DNA of 64,000 bases from an uncultured Williamsia sp. (GTDB lineage: Bacteria; Actinomycetota; Actinomycetes; Mycobacteriales; Mycobacteriaceae), in the NCBI RefSeq assembly GCF_947494875.1, contig NZ_CANLWM010000001.1, positions 620,001-684,000 of the forward strand, read 5' to 3'. The position numbers and the translations under genes are program-made. Position 1 is the first letter of the stretch; every line of letters starts with the position of its first letter. Of this stretch, positions 47,217 through 55,165 are shown piece after piece. Under the pieces are notes generated by a model. It was not told the DNA's origin. It ran no database searches and was given only the letters and a program-made list of their open reading frames with translations.

Positions 47217-47993
47217 ATGTCCTTGCTCGTCGGAGTGCCTGTGTACGGACAGGTCGAGATGACCCATGACCTCGTCGGAGATCTGGAACGGGAGAACGTC
47301 GACTACGTCATCGTCGACAACCGGGGTGACTACACACGCGTCGCGAGCGAGAACGTGGTGACCCCCGGTCGCAACCTCGGCTGGGCGGGCGGCTCGAACC
47401 TGGCGATCCGGACGGCGTTCGCCGAAGGGTACGACTGGGCGATGACCCTCAACAACGACGTCCGCCTGTCTCGAGCGTTCGTCGACGGCGTTGTGCCCGA
47501 GGGCCTTCCGGATGACGCCGGTGTCGTCGCCCCGGTCTACGACGACCGCGCGCACCTGGCCGTCCTCAGCGACTACGCCGGCCCTGCCGACGAGTACACA
47601 CCCCGTGACGTGTACCGCGTGACCCCGATCGTCGACGGGACGGCCATGGCCATCAGTCGCGAGGCATGGAAGGAGGTCGGCGAGATCGACGAGCGCAGCT
47701 TCGGTGCGTACGCGTGGGGCGCGAACCTCGACCTCTGCCTGCGAGCGCAGGACGCGGGATACGGGATCTACGGCACCGAGACGAGTTTCATCAACCACCT
47801 CGGCCGGCGCACGGTTCGCGAGATGGACGGGAAATACGTGCGTCGCGCCATGAAGTCGATGACCCACGCGATGAAGACGCTCTACGGCCGCAACTGGCGG
47901 TCACGTGCCTTCCCGCCGGTCATCGAGCGACGGGAACTCGGTACCCACCGTGTCGTCGACACGCTGGTCCGTACCCCCGACCAGCACGGCTGA
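47217..47993 (+). CDS. GT2 family glycosyltransferase (rhamnosyltransferase-like)
   Basis: A 258-residue single-domain GT2 enzyme. The order is the compact VGVPVYGQVEMTHDLV start, GRNLGWAGGSNLAIR nucleotide-sugar loop, LNNDVRLSR metal motif, and acceptor region SFGAYAWGANLDLCLRAQDAGYG, with INHLGRRTV carrying the C-terminal histidine. WbbL-like rhamnosyltransferases share this pattern, but a firm sugar assignment is not possible. Operon with the two-domain GT. It converges on the ABC exporter with only seven bases between the stops and no terminator. Confidence 0.82.
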   Translation: MSLLVGVPVYGQVEMTHDLVGDLERENVDYVIVDNRGDYTRVASENVVTPGRNLGWAGGSNLAIRTAFAEGYDWAMTLNNDVRLSRAFVDGVVPEGLPDDAGVVAPVYDDRAHLAVLSDYAGPADEYTPRDVYRVTPIVDGTAMAISREAWKEVGEIDERSFGAYAWGANLDLCLRAQDAGYGIYGTETSFINHLGRRTVREMDGKYVRRAMKSMTHAMKTLYGRNWRSRAFPPVIERRELGTHRVVDTLVRTPDQHG

Positions 47994-48000
47994 CCCCGGG

Positions 48001-49875
48001 TCAGTTCTCCCCGGACGCGACACGCCGATGCCTGCCCAGCCGGTTGGGCACGTCTACCGGCTCGGCCCGGGCTACGGATCCGTCGCCGGACTCGGTGGGA
48101 ATCCGCAACGCCGACAACAGATCCCGATAGAGGGGGCTGGAGTCGAGCAGCTCGTCATGGGTGCCCTGTGCGATCAGGTGCCCGTCCTGCAGGACGACGA
48201 TCATGTCGGCATCCACCACCGTCGACAGACGGTGCGCGATCGTGATCACCAGGCCAGTACGCGCGTGGTCGATGATCGCGTCATGGATGGCGTTCTCCGT
48301 CAACGCATCCACCTGCGCGGTGGCCTCGTCGAGCAGCAGGACCGGGCGCTGCGCGAGCAGCGCCCGGGCCACCGCGACGCGTTGGCGTTGACCACCTGAC
48401 AGCGACGTCGAGGAGATCTCGGCGTCGAGACCTCCGGGGAGATCGCGCACCATTCGTCCGAGGGAGAGTCGCTCGAGCACCTGGTACATCTCGTCGTCGG
48501 TCGCCTGTGTGTTGATGAGGCACAGGTTCTCCCGCAGTGTCCCCGGGATCAGGGGTGACTCCTGCTCCACGTAGGCGAAGTGGTTCCTGGTGCTGGACGC
48601 CGGGACCTCGTGGTAAGCGGTGGTCCCCAGGCGCAGTTCGCCGCTGTCCGGATCCAGGAAGCGCAGCAACAGCGACAGCAGGGTCGTCTTGCCGGCCCCC
48701 GACGGGCCGATGAGGGCGACGTGGCCGCGGTTCGGCATCCGCAGATCGATCCCGTTCAGCACGGGGTCGCCTCCCGGGTACGCCGCGTGCACGCCGCGCA
48801 GCAGCATCCCGGAGCCGTCGCCGACGGGATGCGCGACGCCGTTCGTCGACGGCTCCAGCGGCCCCAACGTCGTCGGGCGCTCCGATTCCGAGGGTATGGC
48901 GTCGATCTGGCGGATCCGTCGGGCCGCTGCGAGACCGGCCTGTAGGCCGGTCAGACTGGTGCTGAGCTGGCCGATGGGGTCACCGATCTGGAAGGCGTAG
49001 AGCAGGAACGCCACCAGTGTCGACACCGTCATGGCGCCGTCGGCGACACGGACCGCGCCGACGGCCAGGATGATCAGCACAGCGGCCTGCACACCGGTCC
49101 ACGAGGTGGTGATGGCCAGGGCCTGCCGACGGACGGCCTTCATGTTGAGGTCACGGGACCGCTCGGCGATCTCGTCCAGCCGGGAGCGCACCCGCTCCTC
49201 GGCGGTCGCGGCCTTGATCGATTTGATGGCGCGCAGGTTGCCGTCGAGTTCGGCGCCGAGTTCACCGACCGCCGCCTGGGCCTGTTCCTGCGACCGTGCG
49301 ATCGCCGGCAGGAGGAGACCGAAGAGGAGGACCACGACGACGACCGCGCCGATCGTGACCGCGACGAGGGTCAGATCAAGGATCGCCATCATCACCAACG
49401 TGCCCACCAGCATCACGACGCCGTTCACGCCACCCACGATGCTCGACGACGCGGCGTCACGGAGCAGCAGCGAATCGGAGGTCACCCGCGTGACCAGCTC
49501 TCCGACGGGGCTCTTCTGCAGCGGGGTGAGGCGTGCGTAGAGGAACCTCAGGTTCATCCGCCGGCGGGCGTCGTAGACGACACCCTCCGACAGCCGCCCG
49601 AGCGTCACCATCTGCCACCACTGTGCGACCGCGCCGACCAGGACGAACGCGACGAGGATGCCCAGCGGCCCCGTGATCGTCGCCTTGCCACCGACGGAGT
49701 CGAGGATCTGCTTGGTGGCGAGCGGCGTACCCAGACGCGCGCCCGTCGCGACCAGCCCGGCCAGCGTCGCCAGCGCGAACAGCGGCAGACGAGGCCTGAT
49801 GAGTTCCCAGAGCAGCCGCGTGCGGGGTTCGTCCGAGGCCGGAACAGCGGCCTTACCCGTGGTTCCCCTACCCAT
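48001..49875 (-). CDS. ABCB-type ABC transporter, fused membrane and ATPase domains
   Basis: A 624-residue half-transporter. Six membrane helices (about residues 25-300) come first. The ATPase domain has Walker A GPSGAGKTTLL, Q-loop YVEQESPL, signature LSGGQRQRVAVARAL, Walker B VLLLDEATAQVD and the H-loop IAHRLST. It should work as a homodimer exporting a lipid, glycolipid or drug. Start ATG 49875 gives MGRGTTGK; a further in-frame start upstream lies within the gap after ctaG and lacks support. It is 68 bases downstream of ctaG on the same strand and converges on the glycosyltransferase pair. Export of a product of those enzymes is possible but unproven. Confidence 0.9.
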   Translation of the reverse strand: MGRGTTGKAAVPASDEPRTRLLWELIRPRLPLFALATLAGLVATGARLGTPLATKQILDSVGGKATITGPLGILVAFVLVGAVAQWWQMVTLGRLSEGVVYDARRRMNLRFLYARLTPLQKSPVGELVTRVTSDSLLLRDAASSSIVGGVNGVVMLVGTLVMMAILDLTLVAVTIGAVVVVVLLFGLLLPAIARSQEQAQAAVGELGAELDGNLRAIKSIKAATAEERVRSRLDEIAERSRDLNMKAVRRQALAITTSWTGVQAAVLIILAVGAVRVADGAMTVSTLVAFLLYAFQIGDPIGQLSTSLTGLQAGLAAARRIRQIDAIPSESERPTTLGPLEPSTNGVAHPVGDGSGMLLRGVHAAYPGGDPVLNGIDLRMPNRGHVALIGPSGAGKTTLLSLLLRFLDPDSGELRLGTTAYHEVPASSTRNHFAYVEQESPLIPGTLRENLCLINTQATDDEMYQVLERLSLGRMVRDLPGGLDAEISSTSLSGGQRQRVAVARALLAQRPVLLLDEATAQVDALTENAIHDAIIDHARTGLVITIAHRLSTVVDADMIVVLQDGHLIAQGTHDELLDSSPLYRDLLSALRIPTESGDGSVARAEPVDVPNRLGRHRRVASGEN

Positions 49876-49943
49876 GACTCGACAGTGTTCCAGACGCCGA
49901 GGTCGGCGGCTCGGCACGTGGCACGGGCCACGATCTGTCGCGG

Positions 49944-50903
49944 TCAGCCCCGTCGGTCGAGACCGTGCAGTTCACGCAGGCGGGCGTTGTAGGCGGCCAG
50001 AGCGGCCTCGTCGTCGTCGAGATCGGAGTCCGGACCGCCGGGTCCGTCGCCGATCGTGGCATCGCGGCGTGCGCTGTCGAGCCAGGATGCACGCCGGGGC
50101 TGCGAGGGGTCGCGGGTGCGGTCGCTGCGGATCCACTGGGCCGCGACGACGAGCAGCAGGCACATCATCAGACCGTCGCCCCCGAACCACATGATCGCGC
50201 CGGCGAGCGACTGGTCGGCCAGCGGGTCCGGTCCCCAGCCCATCCGCGACGCGGCGTAGGCGGGCGCGATCTCGGTACCGGTCAACATCAACACGACGCC
50301 GACGAGCGTGTCGGGGCCCATCGCGATCAGCAGGGTGACGAAGCGGACGGGATGCGACAGCTCGTGGCCGCTGATCTCGGTGCCTATGCAGGGCAGCAGG
50401 AAGAGGTAACCGGAGACGAGGTAGAGGACGGTCTCCGCCTCGTGGACCCACATGTTCTCGCTCATCAGCTGCTGGAACCCGGTCAGGTGGGTGCCGACCA
50501 GGACCGCGGCGTAGAGCGGGACGGTGAACGCCGGAGACGTGAGGAACCGGGTGACGGGGAACGTCAGGACGGCGCGGATCCGTCGGGCACCTGCGTCCGA
50601 CGACGCCTCGACCGCGAGCCGGATCGGTTGCGCGAGCACCAGCAGCAGCGGGATCACCATGATGAGCGCCAGGTGCACGAGCATGTGCACCGAGAAGAGG
50701 TGGTGCGAGAACGCCGCGACCGGCGAGTTCAGCACCAGCACCAGCAGGACGACCGCCGCGACGAGCGCGGCGATGCGGCCCACCGGCCACCGTCGGACCC
50801 GCGCGACCCCGACGGTGTACCCGGCGACGCCGATCGCGATGACAGCCCACCACGCCCAGGTGACGGTCCAGTCCGTGAGCAGGTCGGGGCGCTGCATCGA
50901 CAT
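49944..50903 (-). CDS. ctaG: CtaG/Caa3-type cytochrome c oxidase assembly protein
   Basis: A 319-residue membrane protein of the Caa3_CtaG family, involved in copper delivery or assembly of cytochrome c oxidase. Seven or so helices are visible, with HHLFSVHMLVHLALIMVIPLLLVLAQP, WVHEAE and GHELSHP giving the conserved histidine-rich motifs. The last 60 residues are a cytoplasmic acidic tail. ATG 50903 (MSMQRPDLL) has GGAGG at proper spacing; ATG 50897 is an alternative. A much longer open frame upstream is antisense-type noise over the next gene. Located 22 bases downstream of the proline-rich membrane protein, so perhaps one transcript. Confidence 0.87.
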   Translation of the reverse strand: MSMQRPDLLTDWTVTWAWWAVIAIGVAGYTVGVARVRRWPVGRIAALVAAVVLLVLVLNSPVAAFSHHLFSVHMLVHLALIMVIPLLLVLAQPIRLAVEASSDAGARRIRAVLTFPVTRFLTSPAFTVPLYAAVLVGTHLTGFQQLMSENMWVHEAETVLYLVSGYLFLLPCIGTEISGHELSHPVRFVTLLIAMGPDTLVGVVLMLTGTEIAPAYAASRMGWGPDPLADQSLAGAIMWFGGDGLMMCLLLVVAAQWIRSDRTRDPSQPRRASWLDSARRDATIGDGPGGPDSDLDDDEAALAAYNARLRELHGLDRRG

Positions 50904-50925
50904 CACGCCTCCAGTATGCGCCCCC

Positions 50926-51681
50926 TCAGGAGGTGCCTGATGTGCCCGTTTCGCCGGATTGTGCTGCGCCGGAACCGGTCTGGTCCCCGGCGCCGGGGGT
51001 GTCCGGGGTCGGGGTGGCCGTGGCCGTGGGCGGCGGCTCGACCGGTGACGAGATGGTCGGGTCGGTCGTCGGGGTCGACACGGGCGGCGGCCCGGCCGGG
51101 GGCGGCGCCGTGGTCGACGTCCGCGGGGGCGGTGGGGGCGGGTTCGGAGCACCGCCGCCGCCGGAGCGCGCGGGTGCAGGGGCCGCGACCACAGGCTTCG
51201 AGGCGACCTCCTCACCGGGTGCGACGGTCGAGCCGGTGAGTGACCCGCTGCGTGTGAGCGGGGCGGCGACCTCGGGGACGGGGCCGAGGGGGATCGCGGT
51301 GACGGGTCCGACGACGGTCGTGGCGACGGGTCCGACGATGACCTGTACCCACCCACCGCCGGGGGCCGGAACCGAGACCACCTGCACACCGCCGACGGTC
51401 GCGAGTGCGGGGAACGGCCCCGGAGCGGGGGCCGCTGCGCCGCTGACGGACCGCGCATCGGACGTGATCGCGGTCGATTGCGCCGGACCACCCGCCGCCG
51501 CCCACCAGGAACCGACGACGACCGCGCTCGCGACGGTCGCAAGGGCAGCGGTCGTCGCAACCCGATGACGGAGGAGGACGGCGCCGGTCGGTGTCCGCGG
51601 GATGCGCTGCGCAGCGGAGCGGCGGGCCACCTGCTCACGCAGCGCCGCGCGGGCGATCTCGAAATCCCAGTCGTCGGCCAT
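50926..51681 (-). CDS. Single-pass membrane protein with proline/threonine-rich tail
   Basis: A 251-residue protein that I do not recognise. The cytoplasmic N-terminus (MADDWDFEIARAALREQVARR, amphipathic) is followed by one transmembrane helix (about residues 42-65). The extracellular part begins with a small Gly/Val-rich segment (GGVQVVSVPAPGGGWVQVIVGP). The last 110 residues are Pro/Thr/Gly-rich, low complexity. Such tails usually span the wall. The short cytoplasmic piece before a single helix recalls anti-sigma-like proteins, but there is no zinc-binding motif. ATG 51681 is preferred over GTG 51687, with GAGG upstream. Possibly co-transcribed with ctaG. Confidence 0.65.
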   Translation of the reverse strand: MADDWDFEIARAALREQVARRSAAQRIPRTPTGAVLLRHRVATTAALATVASAVVVGSWWAAAGGPAQSTAITSDARSVSGAAAPAPGPFPALATVGGVQVVSVPAPGGGWVQVIVGPVATTVVGPVTAIPLGPVPEVAAPLTRSGSLTGSTVAPGEEVASKPVVAAPAPARSGGGGAPNPPPPPPRTSTTAPPPAGPPPVSTPTTDPTISSPVEPPPTATATPTPDTPGAGDQTGSGAAQSGETGTSGTS

Positions 51682-51787
51682 TCCCACCTCGTCCCTGACG
51701 GACCGTCATCTCGATCCGATCACGGAAGGTAGCAGATCACCGATCGTGAGAATCAGTCATTACCGCAGGTCACAGGCGGTGCGTGCG

Positions 51788-54700
51788 TCAATAGCCGATG
51801 GACCGCATGGGCGCGGGATCCCACAGACCCGACCGCGTCGACGTTCCCAGTTCGAGTCGCGCGGTCTGCGCCGGCTCGATCGGGGAGAACCGCTGCAGTG
51901 AGCCCCAGTCGTTGCCCCAGTTGTTGCGGAGGTAGGTCGCGAGCAGCTGCGGTCGCAGCATGGCCTCGGTGAGTCCGAGGGGCCCGCCGGCCTTGCCGGA
52001 CATCCATGTCTGGCTGTTCTGTCGCGTCGCGCCCGCGTCGGGGAGGATGCGCCACAGGGGCACCTGTGCGACGCCGTCGCGGACGCCCATCGGCTTCTGG
52101 CACGGGAACACGAACGCAGGCACCCAGTCGATCAGGACCGGGTCGGTGCGTCCGACGACCTTCTCGAGGGTCGTCATCGAGCTGATCCGCGGCGGGGTCA
52201 CCGCGACCCACTGGTCGGTCCCGCCCCCGGCGTCGGCGACGACGAGGCGGGCCACCGATGCCCCGGCCGGTGCGTCGGAGAGCGGGAACCGCAGGTTCCG
52301 CCACGTCGGCGCCTCGCCGACGTCGATGGGCGTGCGCTGGCCGATCGGTACGACCGTCCCGTTCGCCTCGACGCGGCCGTACTGGACGCGGACCGTCTGA
52401 CCCGGTGTGGTGATGCCGAGCCCGTTGACCGCCTCGACCGACCCGGCCACCGACACCGTCAACAGCGGCGCGTCGGAGGTGCGCGGCGGCATCTGGTACC
52501 AGTCGGTCGAGAACGACCCACCCGGGCCGCCGTAGCTGCCGAGGACGGGCGTCCGGTCCGGCGACAGGCCGAAGGGGAGTTTCACCGTCGAGCCGTTGAC
52601 GCCACGCTCTCCCTGGCCACCGCCGGTGCCTCCCTCGCTGGACTCGTCGGTACCCGTGTCCGAGGAGCCGGCGGATGCGCCGGTGGTGTTGGTCGAGCTG
52701 CTCGTCGTCGACCCGGTGTCGTCGCTGTTCTGGGTGGTGTCGACCGACAGGTCGTTCGGGACGCCGTTCGGGGTGAAGCCCGACGCCCCGGACCCGGCGA
52801 GCGCGTCGCCGGGCGACGTCGTCGGCGACTGCCCGGCCACCCGCGCGGGGGAGAGGATCCCGGCGTTCGGGTCGGTCTCGACGAGCACGTCGTTGGCCAT
52901 GCCGCAGATGTTCCCGGTGAGGGCGCGGGCGTTGGAGGAGGCCCACGAGAAGCTGTCGCGCTGCGCCACAGCCCCCTTCACCATCGTCAGCACCTCGAAG
53001 ATCACGACGAGACCGACGAGTGTGGGGACCACGGCCCCCGCCAGCCGGGTGCCCAGCGGCGAGCCGGATGCACCCGTGCGGACGTCGTCGGCGACGTGGT
53101 CGTCGCGCAGGTGGCGCCAGAGCCCGACGAGTGCGGCGATCACCGACAGCGCCAGCAGGACCCAGTAGAGGCGGATGCCGGCGATGGCCGGTGGGCGATC
53201 ACGCCACGGCACCCCGTAGGTGCCGACGAACCACCAGCCGTTGATACCGGCGAACGCGATGCCCATCACGAAGAACAACCCGGCGACCAGGAACGCGCGG
53301 TTGCGTCTGCGGCGCAGGACCGCCGGGGCGGCCATCGCGCCTGCGGCGGCGGCCAGGCCGGCCGCGATGCCCGCGTAGACGCCGAGGTGGTGGGTCCACT
53401 TGGTCGGGGTGAAGGAGATGATGAAGACGGTGCCGAGGATGACCGCGATGAGGCGCCACACGGGTCCGCGCGCGATGCCCTTCGGCGATCGACGACGCAG
53501 CAGCATCAGCATCACGAACACCAGGAGCAGGAACATCGTCAGGATGCCGAACCGGCGGGCCAGCGAGGCGTCGACCTGGTTGGGCAGCAGGAGGTAGTAG
53601 TAGCGGACCGGTTCCTGCCACCACTCGAGCGTCGGGCCGACGGCACTCGCGACCTTCGAGCTCGTGATGACGCCCGACAGCGTGTTGTCGGCGAAGATCT
53701 CGAACAGGACCGCGGTGCCGGCCGCCAGGATGGGCGCGAGGATCGGCAGCAACCCGTCCCGATGCCGTCGACGTGCCAGCCGTTTGACCAGTGGGCGGAT
53801 GCCGGCGACCAACGCCGCGACGGCCATGAGGCCGCCGGGTGCGATCGCGAGGGTGAACGCGGCGATCACCGTCGCGGTGGCCAGGGGGAGGAACCGTCCG
53901 GTCGCGATCGCCCGGTCGACGGCGCACCAGGTGAGCAGGGCGCCGACAGCCAGGGCGGGCTCGGGCCGCAGTCCGTTGTTGAACGGGAGCCAGATCGCCA
54001 GGAACACCGCGGCGCAGGTCCACACGGCCGGCGTCGAATGACGGACCGTGCGACCGAGCCGCGGGATGACCTCGCGGCTCAGCAGCCACCAGCCGAGCAG
54101 GCCGAGGAGGAAGGCGGGCAGGCGCATCCACGGCGCGGCCAGGCTGACATGGGTCATCGCCCGGATCACCTGGTAGTGCCAGCCGAACGGGTCTTGCGGC
54201 ACACCGAAGTAGCGGTAGTAGTTGATCGGGTAGCCGGCCTCGTCGGCGACGCGGCCGACGGTGAAGTTGTAGCCGTCGTCGGAGGTGTTGCCGCCGAGGA
54301 ACCACCACAGGGCCAGCGTCACGACCACCACGGCGTCGACGGGTCGCAGCCTCCACCAGCCGGCGGGCAGGAACCGCTTGTGTCGCCGCCCGTCACCGGC
54401 GTCGAGGACGCCCAGCGAGACCAGCGAGAGCAGGGTCATCACGATGCCGAGCACGATCGCGGTGAACTTCAGCGTGGTCGGGGTGGTGACGAAGCGGGTG
54501 TCGATGGTGGCGCGCACCGACAGCCCGGTGGTCGGGGTCGACTGCGGCAGGTCGGTGTAGATGCCGACGATCTGCGGGCGCAGGTTCGGGTCGCCGACGG
54601 AGAAGGTCAGCTGCCCCTGCGCGGTGTCGGGCAGGCCGACGATCTGCGCGCGGGTGCCGGTGCCGGTCAGCTGCATCTCGATGCGGCAGTCGGGATCCGA

Positions 54701-55165
54701 CTGGGCGGCGGCGCGCGGGGTGTTGACCAGCACGACGTTGCGGTCGGTGACCTGGATCTGGTCGGAGGTGACCGACACGAACAGCCCGCGGGCGTAGGCG
54801 TCGGATCCGGCGGGCGGGATGGTCGACAGCAGGTTGCCGCCGTACGAGGGCAGGCGCGCGGCGGTCGTGCAGGGCACCGACACCTCGGCGTCGATCGGGA
54901 CGAACGACACCAGCGGTGCGGCGATGTTGTTCACGCCCTGCTGGGGCCAGGTGAGCTGCGCGGTCGTCTGGTTCACCGGCAGGAGCGGCGTGGCGATCGC
55001 CAGGAGCGCGCCCAGCAGACCCGTCACCACCGCGACGAGACGCACGATGCGCAGACGCCGCGCGGACGTCGGCGGTGGCGCCGGTCTCTCGGTGGTGGTC
55101 ACGGTCCGTCCCTCGGAGGTCTCTGGGGTGGTGGTCGAGTCGCCGTCGGGCTCGCGGGTGCTCAT
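51788..55165 (-). CDS. embB: Membrane arabinosyltransferase, third of the emb cluster (EmbB position)
   Basis: A 1125-residue GT-C arabinosyltransferase that adds arabinofuranose from decaprenyl-phospho-arabinose to the wall arabinan. Architecture: first helix (about 30-50), a periplasmic beta domain, then the catalytic loop with Asp pair D296-D297 in NTSDDGYNFTV, a polytopic core with FTPTKWTHHLGVYAG, and a C-terminal carbohydrate-binding domain of about 400 residues. Family length is about 1100. The residue equivalent to M. tuberculosis EmbB Met306 is Val303. ATG 55165 overlaps the stop of the preceding emb gene (ATGA), which fixes the start. The name rests on gene order; individual Emb orthology is less sure. 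Confidence 0.88.
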   Translation of the reverse strand: MSTREPDGDSTTTPETSEGRTVTTTERPAPPPTSARRLRIVRLVAVVTGLLGALLAIATPLLPVNQTTAQLTWPQQGVNNIAAPLVSFVPIDAEVSVPCTTAARLPSYGGNLLSTIPPAGSDAYARGLFVSVTSDQIQVTDRNVVLVNTPRAAAQSDPDCRIEMQLTGTGTRAQIVGLPDTAQGQLTFSVGDPNLRPQIVGIYTDLPQSTPTTGLSVRATIDTRFVTTPTTLKFTAIVLGIVMTLLSLVSLGVLDAGDGRRHKRFLPAGWWRLRPVDAVVVVTLALWWFLGGNTSDDGYNFTVGRVADEAGYPINYYRYFGVPQDPFGWHYQVIRAMTHVSLAAPWMRLPAFLLGLLGWWLLSREVIPRLGRTVRHSTPAVWTCAAVFLAIWLPFNNGLRPEPALAVGALLTWCAVDRAIATGRFLPLATATVIAAFTLAIAPGGLMAVAALVAGIRPLVKRLARRRHRDGLLPILAPILAAGTAVLFEIFADNTLSGVITSSKVASAVGPTLEWWQEPVRYYYLLLPNQVDASLARRFGILTMFLLLVFVMLMLLRRRSPKGIARGPVWRLIAVILGTVFIISFTPTKWTHHLGVYAGIAAGLAAAAGAMAAPAVLRRRRNRAFLVAGLFFVMGIAFAGINGWWFVGTYGVPWRDRPPAIAGIRLYWVLLALSVIAALVGLWRHLRDDHVADDVRTGASGSPLGTRLAGAVVPTLVGLVVIFEVLTMVKGAVAQRDSFSWASSNARALTGNICGMANDVLVETDPNAGILSPARVAGQSPTTSPGDALAGSGASGFTPNGVPNDLSVDTTQNSDDTGSTTSSSTNTTGASAGSSDTGTDESSEGGTGGGQGERGVNGSTVKLPFGLSPDRTPVLGSYGGPGGSFSTDWYQMPPRTSDAPLLTVSVAGSVEAVNGLGITTPGQTVRVQYGRVEANGTVVPIGQRTPIDVGEAPTWRNLRFPLSDAPAGASVARLVVADAGGGTDQWVAVTPPRISSMTTLEKVVGRTDPVLIDWVPAFVFPCQKPMGVRDGVAQVPLWRILPDAGATRQNSQTWMSGKAGGPLGLTEAMLRPQLLATYLRNNWGNDWGSLQRFSPIEPAQTARLELGTSTRSGLWDPAPMRSIGY

